From Schlesneria sp. (GTDB taxonomy: Bacteria; Planctomycetota; Planctomycetia; Planctomycetales; Planctomycetaceae), in the NCBI GenBank assembly GCA_028291515.1, contig JAQGHU010000107.1:62001-126000 (forward strand): a stretch of DNA of 64,000 nt, written 5' to 3'. The first letter of the stretch is position 1, and each line of letters starts with the position of its first letter. Positions 42,329-51,985 of this stretch are shown here, one piece after another. The position numbers were made by a program, and so were the translations under genes. A model generated the notes under the pieces. It saw only the letters and a program-made list of their open reading frames with translations. It was not told the origin of the DNA and did no database searches.

Positions 42329-43294
42329 CTACGTCAGCCCGAATGCTTTCTGCATCTGCTGACGAACAAGCGTCAGTCGTTCGAGGCCCCCGCCGCCGAC
42401 TTCGGCTGTGGTCCAACCGGTGAAGCCAATATCGTCCAGACCCTTCTGCACTTCACCCCACGGCAGATCATCTTCTTCTGAGGTGATATCGACGAACTTG
42501 TTGCCCTTGCGGCTGAAGCCTTTGACGTCCAGCTTGACCGCTCGGTGACCGAACGCATTCAGCCAGGCACGGGGCTGGCCGTATTTCCAGTGGTTGCCGA
42601 TGTCGTAGTACATCCCCACCCAGGGGCTGTTGAAGCTGTCGACAAACTTGATGAAACGATCGGGCGTCTGTTCCGGCGGCTGGTCATGATCATAGTGCAT
42701 CTTGTTCCAGACATTCTCGAACAGAATCATCTGACCAAGCGACGCGGCCAGCGGAAGCAGCTTCTTGATCTCCACGCGAGCTCGTTCGTCGATTTCGTCG
42801 GCTGACCCATCGTTACCGCTACCGATGACGATCAGCACGGCACCGCCGCCCGCGGCATGAGACACTCGCAGGCAGTGTTCGATATTCTTGCGGCCGGTCG
42901 CCCGTTCCTCTTCCTTCGCACTGGTCAATCGCTGGCCCCAGTGAGCGTGATTGATCGCGTTATGGACAAACACGCCCGATTCTCGGACGGCATCGCGAGC
43001 CTGCTCAGCGGTGAACGATCCCGCTTCATCGAAATCGACGCCGTCAAATCCAGCTTGGCCCGCCAACTTCAATCGCTCGGTGAGCGTCAGGTCTTTTCCA
43101 TCGACCTTTTTGGCAATCATCCCCAACTTGCATGACAGCAGAATCCGCTTCCCTGCCGGTGGTTCGATGATCGGATTCGCGGGTGCATCGGCGGCAGTGG
43201 CCTGCTGTCCAGCGGCCAAGGTTAGACCCGCGGCGGCGGCGGTTCCGGCAGTCAGAAAAGATCGACGGCTGACTTCCGAGCGACTATCGGACAT
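42329..43294 (-). CDS. Tat-exported sugar isomerase/epimerase-like TIM-barrel protein
   Basis: 321 residues. Twin-arginine signal SRRSFLTAGTAAAAGLTLAAG, then an AP_endonuc_2-like barrel: LSCKLGMIAKK, AGFDGVDFDEAG, GVFVHNAINHAHWG, ILFENVWNKMHYDHDQPPEQ, WVGMYYDIGNHWKYG, and HRAVKLDVKGF with metal-binding Glu, Asp and His residues. Exported members with this layout are common in planctomycetes and may act on keto-sugars. The ATG at 43294 opens leftwards into the gap from 43295 on. Confidence 0.85.
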   Translation of the reverse strand: MSDSRSEVSRRSFLTAGTAAAAGLTLAAGQQATAADAPANPIIEPPAGKRILLSCKLGMIAKKVDGKDLTLTERLKLAGQAGFDGVDFDEAGSFTAEQARDAVRESGVFVHNAINHAHWGQRLTSAKEEERATGRKNIEHCLRVSHAAGGGAVLIVIGSGNDGSADEIDERARVEIKKLLPLAASLGQMILFENVWNKMHYDHDQPPEQTPDRFIKFVDSFNSPWVGMYYDIGNHWKYGQPRAWLNAFGHRAVKLDVKGFSRKGNKFVDITSEEDDLPWGEVQKGLDDIGFTGWTTAEVGGGGLERLTLVRQQMQKAFGLT

Positions 43295-44373
43295 GAAGCA
43301 TCTCCACGGGTGATATTGGGTAATCGGATCATCGGCGGTGCGGACGTGTATTCGACCGCGACCGTCAGGCGATGTCTACCCTGTAGCGTCCGTATCGCCG
43401 TACGGACTTCCGCAGGTCGCGAGATCTGCCCAATCACTTGGCGAACTCTTGGTGAGACGAGCGGCAAGGTGAGTCGTTCATTGGTGGTCCTGCGAAGTCT
43501 GCGATTGCGGAAAGTCCCCACCTCCTCGGCGTCTTCGCAATTGAAGATTCGCGATTTGGGATCTCTTCTCACCAGCGCTCCAGCACTTTTCAGGCCGACC
43601 TCTGCGGTCGCTAAATCAACTGTCAGTAAACATGCACTTTTTTGAGGAAATCTGCCAAAAACAGGGCTGTTTTGTCCCCCATTGTCAAAAGTTGTCCTGG
43701 GGTGTCAAAATTTGTCAGTGACAATTTCAAACAAAGCTCCCAAGATTGCCAAACGCCGTCTTGATCAGCACACCACAAACGGGACAATCGTCTGCAAGAT
43801 GATATTCGTAGGTGCACCGTAACCAACGGGCACGCCTCTGGGCCGCTCTCTTAGCGGAAGGTCAGAGGTTCTTGTTCCTCAGTTGATAACGACGAAGATC
43901 AAGCTGCCCACCTCCTACCTGAGCGGGGCGGCGTAAGCCGGCTTAAACCCTTGGCACAAACACAAACAACCCCACGTCGCGCGGCTCAACAGCCGTGCTA
44001 GCCCGTACTGTTCGGAACTGACAGCACATGCAAAGGAGAACGTGACCACATGACCCGCCGCCACACCGCCAATCAAGTCCTAATCGCCGGCTTGGCTTCG
44101 AGCCTCATGCCAGCGATCCCGACCTCTTTTCTCTCCGCGACTTCGCGTCTCCGCGTGAGAAAATCTTCACCCCCCTCAAAACCCTGCCATGGACTGACAA
44201 ATTCTGCCAAATCGTAAGGAAACAGAAAGCCCAGTCATGGCCGCACCACTGTCCTGCCATCAATTGACAACCCAATTAACGATTGCGCCCCTGGCGACAG
44301 GTTTCCTGACTCGTCTCTTTCGGGGACCGTCAGGATTGGCGTACAATCCTGATTCACTCTCCAAGGAATCTGC
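43295..44373. other. Long intergenic region, possibly with gene remnants
   Basis: About 1.1 kb without a convincing gene. 43640-43740 is rich in TTGTCA/TGTCAAAA words. On the minus strand 43861-43727 is an open frame lacking a start codon, with a zinc-ribbon-like CPVCG and HLADD segment, possibly a gene remnant. A 55-codon frame at 44050-44217 follows an AAAGGAG 11 nt upstream but its product looks random and includes a common intergenic repeat (TCTCCGCG motif). The TadC-like gene starts at 44374. Confidence 0.5.
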
Positions 44374-45324
44374 GTGGTGAATTTGTCTCTGTTCGCGGCA
44401 TCCGTCCTGCTGAAAGATCCGTTGTCCCCGGCGATTATTTCGCTGGTGTTTGGCATCGCGGCCTTTCTATTTGCCTGGGCGATCTGGCGAACACTGGCGA
44501 CGGAAGATCTGACACAAGACTCTGAATGGCGATACGACGTTAACCGCATCAACGAACTGCGCCGTATCAGTGTGCTGTACCGGACGCTTCAACCGGTCAT
44601 TCAAGCCTTCGCTCGATTCAATCGCGGTGCCTTCGCCGATCAGTTGCCCGAGATCGGTCGCGAGATTCAAGCGGCCGGGTTGCCTCGCTTCTGGACACCG
44701 GCCGAATATCTCGCCCGAATCGAATTGCAGGCCCTGATGCTGATGCCGGCGTATGTCTACATCTGCGTGCAGATGATGGGACCGGCCGGCGCTGTGATGG
44801 CCCTGATGTTCACCGTGCTGACCGCTTATCTGCTGCGTCGACGCCTCCGAAACGCTGCTCGCTATCGACTGCTCCTGATCAAGCGTCGACTACCTTTCCT
44901 ATTGGACCTTGTCACGTTGCTGATGGAGGCGGGATCGAACTTCCTGCAGGCACTGAAACAAGCCGTCGACGAATTCCGTGAACACCCTGTCGGAGTTGAA
45001 TTTGGCCGGGTCCTCGGCGAGTTAAACATGGGGAAAGGGCGCATTGCCTCACTCGAGTCGATGCGCGATCGCCTGCATGATGACGAGATGACCAGCATCG
45101 TCGGCTCGATTATTCAAGGCGAACAATTAGGTACGCCGCTGGCAAAGATCTTTCGAACTCAGGCCGATGTGCTAAGGCTAAAACGGAGTCAGCGTGCCGA
45201 AACAGTGGCAGGCGAGGCGGCGGTACAGATGCTGTTGCCAGGCATTTTAATTATGGCCTCCACAGTGCTGATCATCCTGGGACCATTCCTGTTGAACTTT
45301 ATCACGACTGATATCATGCAGTGA
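44374..45324 (+). CDS. TadC/GspF-like inner-membrane protein of a pilus or type II secretion system
   Basis: 316 residues. Start GTG 44374 follows AAGGA. Membrane segments at the N-terminus (IISLVFGIAAFLFAWAIW), at about 120-155 (a pair including AYVYICVQMMGPAGAVMALM), and at the C-terminus (LPGILIMASTVLIILGPFLL). The cytoplasmic T2SSF domain shows RLPFLLDLVTLLMEAGSNFLQA and IVGSIIQGEQLGTPLAKIF. It is closest to TadC-type platform proteins, which anchor the assembly ATPase. The next pilus genes are separated by a repeat and an FHA gene, so this is a dispersed cluster. Confidence 0.85.
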   Translation: MVNLSLFAASVLLKDPLSPAIISLVFGIAAFLFAWAIWRTLATEDLTQDSEWRYDVNRINELRRISVLYRTLQPVIQAFARFNRGAFADQLPEIGREIQAAGLPRFWTPAEYLARIELQALMLMPAYVYICVQMMGPAGAVMALMFTVLTAYLLRRRLRNAARYRLLLIKRRLPFLLDLVTLLMEAGSNFLQALKQAVDEFREHPVGVEFGRVLGELNMGKGRIASLESMRDRLHDDEMTSIVGSIIQGEQLGTPLAKIFRTQADVLRLKRSQRAETVAGEAAVQMLLPGILIMASTVLIILGPFLLNFITTDIMQ

Positions 45325-45344
45325 CGAATTCGTACGAAAGAATG

Positions 45345-45484
45345 AGAATTTGAAACACAGAGGCACAGAGAGCACTGAGAAAAGGAGAAGTGAACCACGG
45401 AACACACTGAAGTACACGGAAAGAAGACAGTGAAACTCAGTAGTATTTCTCCGTGACCTCCGTGCCCTGTGTTTCAAATTCTTC
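45345..45484. repeat. Long imperfect inverted repeat of the CACAGAGG type
   Basis: Left arm from about 45345 (GAATTTGAAACACAGAGGCAC) is mirrored by the right arm ending near 45484 (GTGCCCTGTGTTTCAAATTC), spacer about 70 nt that also contains ACACGGA-type words. It lies 20 nt after the TadC-like gene and could fold into a long 3' hairpin. Such words are common in intergenic DNA of planctomycetes; that is from memory. Confidence 0.65.
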
Positions 45485-45553
45485 GCCGCTTGTAGCTTGA
45501 TGTACTAACCTTATTTTTGAATCGATCGACTAGAACGCGGGCCGGAATCTGTT

Positions 45554-46474
45554 ATGTCTGTGACCACTAGTACTGCCAGCCTGACGGTCTCTACCGGCCC
45601 TGACCGGGGGCAGACGTTTGCGCTGACCGAGGAGTTCATCCATATCGGCAGTGGTCCCGATAGTCAGGTTCTGTTAACTGATCCTCAGGTCAGCGAACAC
45701 CTAGCATCGCTGGCCAATCGCAACGGTCGCTTCGCGATTTTCACACCGATCGGCGGCGCGATCACTGTCGACGGGAATTCTCTGGAAGCCGACCAATGGG
45801 TCTGGCTGCCGGCTCGGGCCTCCATCAAGTTGACCTCGAAGACGACGTTGGCGTTTCAATCGAACTTGGCCGACATCGCTGCCGCCGAGACGAAGCTGCC
45901 TGAAGCGGCTCTGCCTCCACCCAAGAAGTCGACCGACAAACGGCGTACCGCGACCAAGAAGGGTGAATCAACGACCACGGGCCGCGCGGTGGCCAAGTTC
46001 ATCACTGATCGACCTGGCGAAACACTGGTTCGATTGGGTGAGGACGGCCATCTGCCCGAACTGTCTCTGCAGGAAGTGACTGCTCCCAAAGCCGATAAGC
46101 GCAAGCAGGCATCGCAGGGGAATCCGGCGATCATGTATGGTGCCCTCGGCTTCAGCGTACTCGTTTCGGTCGCGATGATGTTCCTCGACCCTCCTTCGTT
46201 CGAAGAGCAATCCAGTTCCAAGGCTCAATCGCGAGAGGAGATCTCGCGCGCCTTCATCGGCGGCGAGAATGGCCCGACGAAACCCTATCAGAAGCTGTTG
46301 CGTGAAGCGGGCCTGGCCCATTCGCGCGGTGACTATGCCAGCGAGCGTGCCGCTTATCTGAACGTTCTCAGTCTGCTAAACTCAGAAGATAAGAATCCGT
46401 TCACCGGAATTACCGGCAGCGCAGATTCTGATGAAGACCTGAAGAAATATCTTTCGGTGCTGTTGAGCCGCTAG
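45554..46474 (+). CDS. FHA-domain membrane protein
   Basis: 306 residues. The N-terminal FHA domain (about 8-105) has the phosphothreonine-binding layout: GPDRGQTFAL, HIGSGPDSQVLL, DPQVSEHLASL, AITVDGNSL; the usual Arg-Ser of FHA sites is weak here (SGP instead of GR-S). A Lys/Thr/Pro linker leads to one membrane helix (MYGALGFSVLVSVAMMFL, about 195-212) and a helical C-terminal segment resembling a TPR (GLAHSRGDYASERAAYLNVL). FHA proteins often go with type VI or Tad systems, which fits the TadC-like gene upstream. Confidence 0.8.
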   Translation: MSVTTSTASLTVSTGPDRGQTFALTEEFIHIGSGPDSQVLLTDPQVSEHLASLANRNGRFAIFTPIGGAITVDGNSLEADQWVWLPARASIKLTSKTTLAFQSNLADIAAAETKLPEAALPPPKKSTDKRRTATKKGESTTTGRAVAKFITDRPGETLVRLGEDGHLPELSLQEVTAPKADKRKQASQGNPAIMYGALGFSVLVSVAMMFLDPPSFEEQSSSKAQSREEISRAFIGGENGPTKPYQKLLREAGLAHSRGDYASERAAYLNVLSLLNSEDKNPFTGITGSADSDEDLKKYLSVLLSR

Positions 46475-46524
46475 AGTTGGTTAGGGTCAGGTCCTACCGC
46501 CCGACATGAGATAGACATCCCACC

Positions 46525-49500
46525 ATGATGAAATCGCCACTCGCCCCGCTGTTTTTCATGTTGATCGCACTGCCGGCCGTGGCTGAAGATGCGAAGACGC
46601 TTCCACCGGCAGCCAGTCAGATGGTCGACTTCGTGAAAGACGTTCAACCGATCCTGAAGTCGCGGTGCTTCGCTTGTCATGACGGTGCGAAGCAACGAGG
46701 TGGATTGCGGTTGGACGTGAAAGCAGCCGCCTTCAAAGGTGGCGAAAGCGACGCCCCCGCGATTGTGCCGGGTAAGTCCGCCGAAAGCCCGCTGGTCCGA
46801 TTCGTGGCAGGACTGGAAGAGGGCATGTTGATGCCTCCCGAGGGAGACCGCTTGACGGCCGAACAGATCGGCCTGCTGCGTGCGTGGATCGATCAGGGTG
46901 CGAAGTGGCCCGACAATGCGTCCGCAGAAGATGATGTCGCTGGCCACTGGTCGTTTCGACCTGTTGTGCGAGCTGCCATTCCGCCAACGTCAAAGTCATG
47001 GACCAGGAATCCGGCGGACGCGTTTGTCGTTGATCAACTCATGAAGACGATCCAGCTTGATCCATCCCCCGAAGCGGACCGCGCGACTTTGATCCGCCGT
47101 CTCAGTTTCGATTTGCTCGGCCTGCCACCCACGCCCGCTGAAGTTGACGAATTTGTCGCTGATACCAATCCCGATGCGTATGAACGCCTGGTCGATCGCC
47201 TGCTGGCGTCGTCTCACTTTGGTGAACGCTGGGCTCGTCACTGGCTCGACGTTGTCCGTTTCGCCGAAAGCGACGGGTTTGAAACCAATCAACCTCGCCC
47301 CAATGCCTGGCCCTACCGTGATTATGTGATCCGCGCCTTCAATGAAGACAAACCGTATGTGAATTTCATCGCGGAACAACTGGCGGGTGATGCGATGGGA
47401 ATCGACGAAGCGACGGGGTTCATCGTCGGGGGAGCGTACGACCGCGTGAAGAGTCCCGATCCCGGCCTGACCGCGCAACAGCGAGCCGATGAAATGCACG
47501 ACATGGTCAGCACCACCGGGAGCGCGTTCCTGGGCCTGACCGTCGGTTGTGCCCGTTGCCACAACCACAAGTTCGATCCGATCTCGCAGGTCGATTACTA
47601 CTCAATCAAGGCAATTTTCGCTGGTGTTCAGCATGGTGATCGACCGATCAAGCCGCTCGACTTCCAGCAACGCGAGCAAAAGATAACGAAGGTCAAGGAA
47701 GAACTCGCCCGCGTCGAAACGGCCTTGCGAGCCTTCGAGCCGGTGGCCTTCACGGCACCATCAACTCGTGAATCGCCAGCCGATCTGCTGCTGGACGATG
47801 ACACCGCGGATAGCACCTCGGCCGATCAACCGAGTATCTCGCAATACGTCCCCCGTATCGGACTGGAACCACATCGACCGGGTACGGCTCACGGGCAGGC
47901 CAGCGACCCTGGTGATTCCAGCCGGTTCCCGAATCTGGGTCGCAACTATTCCTACTGGAAGAATGTTGCAGGACGAGATGTCTTCAGTTGGAATCCGCGC
48001 GTCACTGGTTTGTACGACGTCTGGATCTCCTGGGGTTGCGGTTGGATGACTCATGCGGCGGATGCTCGTTATGTCCTGGATCTGGATGGCGATCTCGCAA
48101 CCAAAGACGATCAGCGCGAGATCGCTCGCGTTGATCAACGACGCTTTGCCGATGGGACCGGTGGCGACGAACAGCAACCGCGGTGGAGTGGCTTCTTCTC
48201 GTTGGGAAGTTATGAGTTCACCCCCGCCACACGACTAATTCTTCGCGGTGGTGAAACGGATGCTTTTGTAACTGCCGACCTGTTGTGTCTACAGAAGGCC
48301 GCACGAGCAAGTTCGTCGGAACCAAAGCGGCTGCCAAGCCTGCGGGCGTCAGTTCAGCGAAAGACCAATGTCGAACGGTTCACTCCAATCACAGCCAAGG
48401 TCGTGCGGTTTGTGATCGAGCAAACCAACAACGGGTCTCAACCCTGCGTTGACGAACTGGAAGTCTTCACGACGGAAGCGGCTCCGCGAAACGTCGCACT
48501 CGAAGCGACGGCAACATCATCATCGAGCTTGCCCGGCTACGAGATTCACCAACTGAAGCACATCAATGACGGTCGCTACGGTAACGCGGCCAGTTGGATT
48601 TCGAACGAGGCGGGGCGCGGCTGGATTCAGGTCGAGTTTCCGCGACCGGTCGAAATTGATCGCGTCTTGTGGAGTCGGGATCGCCCCGAGAACGGCCAGT
48701 TCGTCGATCGAATCGCCACGAAGTATCGAGTCGAAGCGGGACTGACTGCCGATTCGATGGTCGTCGTCGCCACGTCTGATGATCGCCTGGCGATCGATCG
48801 CAATGTGACTTCATTGCCGACGCGAGTCGGTGCGTCGCGCGGAGAAGAACAGCAGATCTCGGGATTGTCGCAGCGACAAGCATCGCTCAGCACGACACTG
48901 CGACAATTGACTGAGATGCGACAAGTGTACGCCGGCCAATTCGGGACACCCGAACAGACGCATCGCTTTCACCGAGGCGACCCGCTGCAACCGAAGGAGC
49001 CAATCGCTCCCGCAGGTCTGGCAAAATTCGGACAAGAGCTCACGTTGCCGCTGGATGCTCCCGAGGCAGCACGCCGCCAACAATTGGCAGACTGGATCAC
49101 AGATCCCAAGCATCCGTTGACCGCTCGCGTCTACGTCAATCGGCTCTGGCACTTTCACTTCGGCCAGGGTCTGGTCACGACGCCCAGCGACTTCGGACGT
49201 AACGGGGCTAAGCCGTCACACCCTGAACTATTGGATTGGCTTGCCAGTGAAATCACAGACCCCGGGCGCGAGGCCTCGCCCAAGCGGTTGCATCGACTGA
49301 TTGTGACATCCGCCACGTATCGTCAGAGCGGCACTGGCCGCCCGGATGGAATGGCCGCTGATGCCGGATCAAGACTGCTCTGGCGGTTCCCACCGCGACG
49401 ACTGGAAGCAGAACCGCTACGCGATGCGATTCTGTCCGTCTGCGGCAACCTGGACGATCGCATGGGGGGACCGGGCTTCGACTTGTTCGAGCCCAACACG

Positions 49501-49911
49501 AACTACGTGAAGGTCTATAACTCGCGAAAAGAATTCGGTCCGGCCGAATGGCGGCGGATGGTTTATCAATCCAAGCCGCGGATGCAACTGGATGACACTT
49601 TCGGTCAGTTCGATTGCCCCGATGCCGGCCAGATCACTCCGAAGCGAACCAGTTCCATCACAGCACTGCAGGCCCTGAATCTGCTCAACAGCCAGTTCAT
49701 CGTGCAGCAGTCGGCCATGTTCGCCACGCGTCTGGAACGCGAAGCAGGGCCAACGGTCGCCAAGCAGATTGAACGCGCATTCTCGTTGGCGTTTCTCCGC
49801 AATCCGACAGACGAAGAGCAAGCCGCCTCGTCCGAGTTCATTGCGCAACACGGCCTGCCAGCGTTCTGTCGAGCCATGCTGAACGCCAATGAATTCTTAT
49901 TTGTATTCTGA
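46525..49911 (+). CDS. PSCyt1-PSD1 protein with an inserted F5/8-type domain
   Basis: 1,128 residues. Signal peptide (PLFFMLIALPAVAE), then a PSCyt1 domain with the c-type heme motif CFACH (near 48-52) and GMLMPPEGDRL, then DUF1549 (LIRRLSFDLLGLPPTPAEVD, HWLDVVRFAESDGFE, and a second heme-like CARCHNHKFDP). The middle (about 480-760) holds a YVLDLDGDLATKDDQ-type strand region and a discoidin-like segment (HINDGRYGNAASWISNEAGR). DUF1553 closes the protein (LADWITDPKHPLTARVYVN, HRLIVTSATYRQS), ending LLNANEFLFVF. Exported, probably redox-active and sugar-binding; function unknown. No DUF1501 gene follows. Confidence 0.92.
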   Translation: MMKSPLAPLFFMLIALPAVAEDAKTLPPAASQMVDFVKDVQPILKSRCFACHDGAKQRGGLRLDVKAAAFKGGESDAPAIVPGKSAESPLVRFVAGLEEGMLMPPEGDRLTAEQIGLLRAWIDQGAKWPDNASAEDDVAGHWSFRPVVRAAIPPTSKSWTRNPADAFVVDQLMKTIQLDPSPEADRATLIRRLSFDLLGLPPTPAEVDEFVADTNPDAYERLVDRLLASSHFGERWARHWLDVVRFAESDGFETNQPRPNAWPYRDYVIRAFNEDKPYVNFIAEQLAGDAMGIDEATGFIVGGAYDRVKSPDPGLTAQQRADEMHDMVSTTGSAFLGLTVGCARCHNHKFDPISQVDYYSIKAIFAGVQHGDRPIKPLDFQQREQKITKVKEELARVETALRAFEPVAFTAPSTRESPADLLLDDDTADSTSADQPSISQYVPRIGLEPHRPGTAHGQASDPGDSSRFPNLGRNYSYWKNVAGRDVFSWNPRVTGLYDVWISWGCGWMTHAADARYVLDLDGDLATKDDQREIARVDQRRFADGTGGDEQQPRWSGFFSLGSYEFTPATRLILRGGETDAFVTADLLCLQKAARASSSEPKRLPSLRASVQRKTNVERFTPITAKVVRFVIEQTNNGSQPCVDELEVFTTEAAPRNVALEATATSSSSLPGYEIHQLKHINDGRYGNAASWISNEAGRGWIQVEFPRPVEIDRVLWSRDRPENGQFVDRIATKYRVEAGLTADSMVVVATSDDRLAIDRNVTSLPTRVGASRGEEQQISGLSQRQASLSTTLRQLTEMRQVYAGQFGTPEQTHRFHRGDPLQPKEPIAPAGLAKFGQELTLPLDAPEAARRQQLADWITDPKHPLTARVYVNRLWHFHFGQGLVTTPSDFGRNGAKPSHPELLDWLASEITDPGREASPKRLHRLIVTSATYRQSGTGRPDGMAADAGSRLLWRFPPRRLEAEPLRDAILSVCGNLDDRMGGPGFDLFEPNTNYVKVYNSRKEFGPAEWRRMVYQSKPRMQLDDTFGQFDCPDAGQITPKRTSSITALQALNLLNSQFIVQQSAMFATRLEREAGPTVAKQIERAFSLAFLRNPTDEEQAASSEFIAQHGLPAFCRAMLNANEFLFVF

Positions 49912-50105
49912 CGAATCCGCGATAAGCCATTACTGCTTTGGTTGTTAAAGCGAGTTGCGTCTAGCGGTACGCACGCCCGCAGATTCTTCCCATTCTATCT
50001 AATCGGCAAAACGCTCAAGATCGCTGCAACTGTTCGCCGATAGCATACGGACGGGCCAGATCGATCACTGCGCCCCTGTCGCGCACTTACCCTGAGAGCG
50101 ATCGA

Positions 50106-50531
50106 ATGAGCAGTTCTCAATCAGAGCCACGCAAGACTTCGCGATGGCTGGCTCGCTTGCCGCGCCTTCGCGTTGCGATGGGGGTGGCCCTTGTTTTGAC
50201 CGCTGTCGGGTTCGGCGTCCACAGCGCGATGAATCGTCGCGTTGAAGCCATTGACGATTCCGAACTGGAAGTCCTGGATGATTTAGACGTCGAATCGTCG
50301 CCAGACCGACCTCGCCCTTTGGCCGCGACCATCACCGACGTCGTCCCGGCAGTGCATCGAGAAGCCGCGGGCGACACAAATGGAGTTCAGTTGGCAGCAC
50401 ATGCCACTGGCGTCCGACCGGAATCGCAGCCGCCGGTTTGGCTAAGTGGGACGATTGAAGATTCAGGGTCTGGGGCCACGGGTGCCGACCAGAATACGAA
50501 TGCTTCTCCATTCCGTCGGTTCAATCGATAA
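50106..50531 (+). CDS. Single-pass membrane protein of unknown function
   Basis: 141 residues with a basic N-terminus, one membrane helix (VAMGVALVLTAVGFGVHSA, about 23-41) and an acidic, low-complexity outer part (SELEVLDDLDVESSPDRP). No family recognised. It lies 20 nt upstream of the ExeA-like ATPase and is probably cotranscribed; ATPases of that type usually need a membrane partner (ExeB/GspB), so this may be the functional counterpart. That is inference from context. Confidence 0.6.
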   Translation: MSSSQSEPRKTSRWLARLPRLRVAMGVALVLTAVGFGVHSAMNRRVEAIDDSELEVLDDLDVESSPDRPRPLAATITDVVPAVHREAAGDTNGVQLAAHATGVRPESQPPVWLSGTIEDSGSGATGADQNTNASPFRRFNR

Positions 50532-50551
50532 GCATCGCTACCGAGAACGAG

Positions 50552-51373
50552 ATGTACGAACAATATTGGGGATTGCGAACGGCTCCCTTCGGCAATGATC
50601 GAAGTGACGAGTCATTCTTTGCGAGCAGCACTCACCAAAGCGCCTTGTTGAAGTTGCGTTTTCTCGTCAATCACCGGCGGGGCGCCGGATTGTTGGTGGG
50701 CCCTAGCGGTGCCGGAAAGACGCGTCTACTGCAGTCTCTACTGCCCGAAGACGACAGTCATCCTGCGAATCTGGTGAATATTGTTTACCCGTTGATGTCG
50801 CCGCTGGAACTCTTGTGCTTCATTGTGACCACCCTGGGTGAAGACCATCCCGCCAACGTCGGAACCTCGATCGATGTGGTGCTCAGACAATTGGTTGCAC
50901 AACTACGCATGTTGACGAAAGCAGGCTATCCCGCTGTCATCGTGATCGACGACGCTCACGCCATTACGGATCGACACGTGATGCAGTCCTTACAGCTACT
51001 GCTGAATCTGCAACAGATTGCTGGTGTGGAATTCACGCTGATCCTATCAGGCCAACCGGATCTGGTGGCGATGACGAAGCGGCTACCTCAACTGGATGAT
51101 CGGATCTCGATTCCGTGCGTACTGACGGCGATGTCGGCGAAAGAGACCGCCGACTACATTGAGCATCGAATGAAAGCTGCGGGCGCTGTCGAATCGATCT
51201 TCAGCCTCGACGCCATGCAGGCCGTGTACGAACTGTCAGGCGGATTGCCTCGCCGCATCAATCGACTTTGCGATTTCGCCCTTGTCGTTGGTTTCGCGGA
51301 AGGCCTCGGTCTGATCGACGCCAGACAGATCGAAGCCGTGTCGTCGGAATTGAATCTGACCAAAGCGGCTTGA
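50552..51373 (+). CDS. ExeA/GspA-like AAA ATPase
   Basis: 273 residues. Begins with the family hallmark YWGLRTAPFGN, then Walker A GPSGAGKT, Walker B AVIVIDDAHAI, sensor LILSGQPDL and the C-terminal LSGGLPRRINRLCDFALVVGF. ExeA-type ATPases remodel peptidoglycan around secretin assembly together with a membrane partner. It lacks the long C-terminal peptidoglycan-binding extension of ExeA, so it is the short, cytoplasmic version common near type II secretion and polysaccharide genes. It follows the single-pass protein closely. Confidence 0.9.
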   Translation: MYEQYWGLRTAPFGNDRSDESFFASSTHQSALLKLRFLVNHRRGAGLLVGPSGAGKTRLLQSLLPEDDSHPANLVNIVYPLMSPLELLCFIVTTLGEDHPANVGTSIDVVLRQLVAQLRMLTKAGYPAVIVIDDAHAITDRHVMQSLQLLLNLQQIAGVEFTLILSGQPDLVAMTKRLPQLDDRISIPCVLTAMSAKETADYIEHRMKAAGAVESIFSLDAMQAVYELSGGLPRRINRLCDFALVVGFAEGLGLIDARQIEAVSSELNLTKAA

Positions 51374-51400
51374 GAGTAGACGGCATACGGACTCTGCCTG

Positions 51401-51985
51401 CTATTTTTCTGGCTTCTTCTCTTCGAACTTCAGCGATGCGGAGTTGATGCAGTAGCGCAGGCCCGTCGGTTGCGGACCGTCTCCGAACACGTGTCCCAGA
51501 TGCGCGTCGCACCGCTTGCAGAGCACCTCCACTCGTCGCGTTCCATCGCTGACATCCTGCTTGGTCTTGATGACGTTCTCGTCGACCGGTTGAAAGTAGC
51601 TGGGCCAGCCGGTCCCTGATTCGAACTTTGTCTCTGAGTCAAACAGCGGTTCATCGCAGCAGATACAGTGATAGACACCGGTCTTCTTGTTGTTCCAGTA
51701 CTGACCGGTGAACGCGGGTTCGGTCACCTTCAGCCTGGCTACCTTGTACTGCATCGGTGTCAGTTGCTTCCGCCACTCAGCCGCCGTCTTGACGACCTTC
51801 TCGGACTTTTGCCCCGCTTCTTTATCGTCACCGTCAGACTTCGCTGGCTTGGCACTCTCTTTGGCCACCGACCTGGATTTTGAGACCGTACCTGGCTTCG
51901 TCGCTGGATCCGCTGCGTGGCTGGCCACCAAAGCAGTGAAACAGATGAGGGTGACAAAGAGCAGACCGGCAGTTCGGCGAAACAT
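51401..51985 (-). CDS. msrB: Secreted peptide-methionine (R)-S-oxide reductase
   Basis: 194 residues. Signal peptide ([17 protein letters not shown]), a Lys/Ser/Ala linker of about 40 residues, then the MsrB domain: [20 protein letters not shown], zinc site CICCDEPLF and [16 protein letters not shown], and the catalytic Cys in [11 protein letters not shown]. It repairs methionine-R-sulfoxide in exported proteins, here in the periplasm. Catalytic and zinc residues are all present. Convergent with the ExeA-like gene. Confidence 0.95.
   Translation of the reverse strand: MFRRTAGLLFVTLICFTALVASHAADPATKPGTVSKSRSVAKESAKPAKSDGDDKEAGQKSEKVVKTAAEWRKQLTPMQYKVARLKVTEPAFTGQYWNNKKTGVYHCICCDEPLFDSETKFESGTGWPSYFQPVDENVIKTKQDVSDGTRRVEVLCKRCDAHLGHVFGDGPQPTGLRYCINSASLKFEEKKPEK

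Noticed and set aside
44050-44217. A 55-codon frame with AAAGGAG upstream
   Set aside because: Spacing of 11 nt is long, the product looks unstructured and overlaps a common intergenic repeat word.
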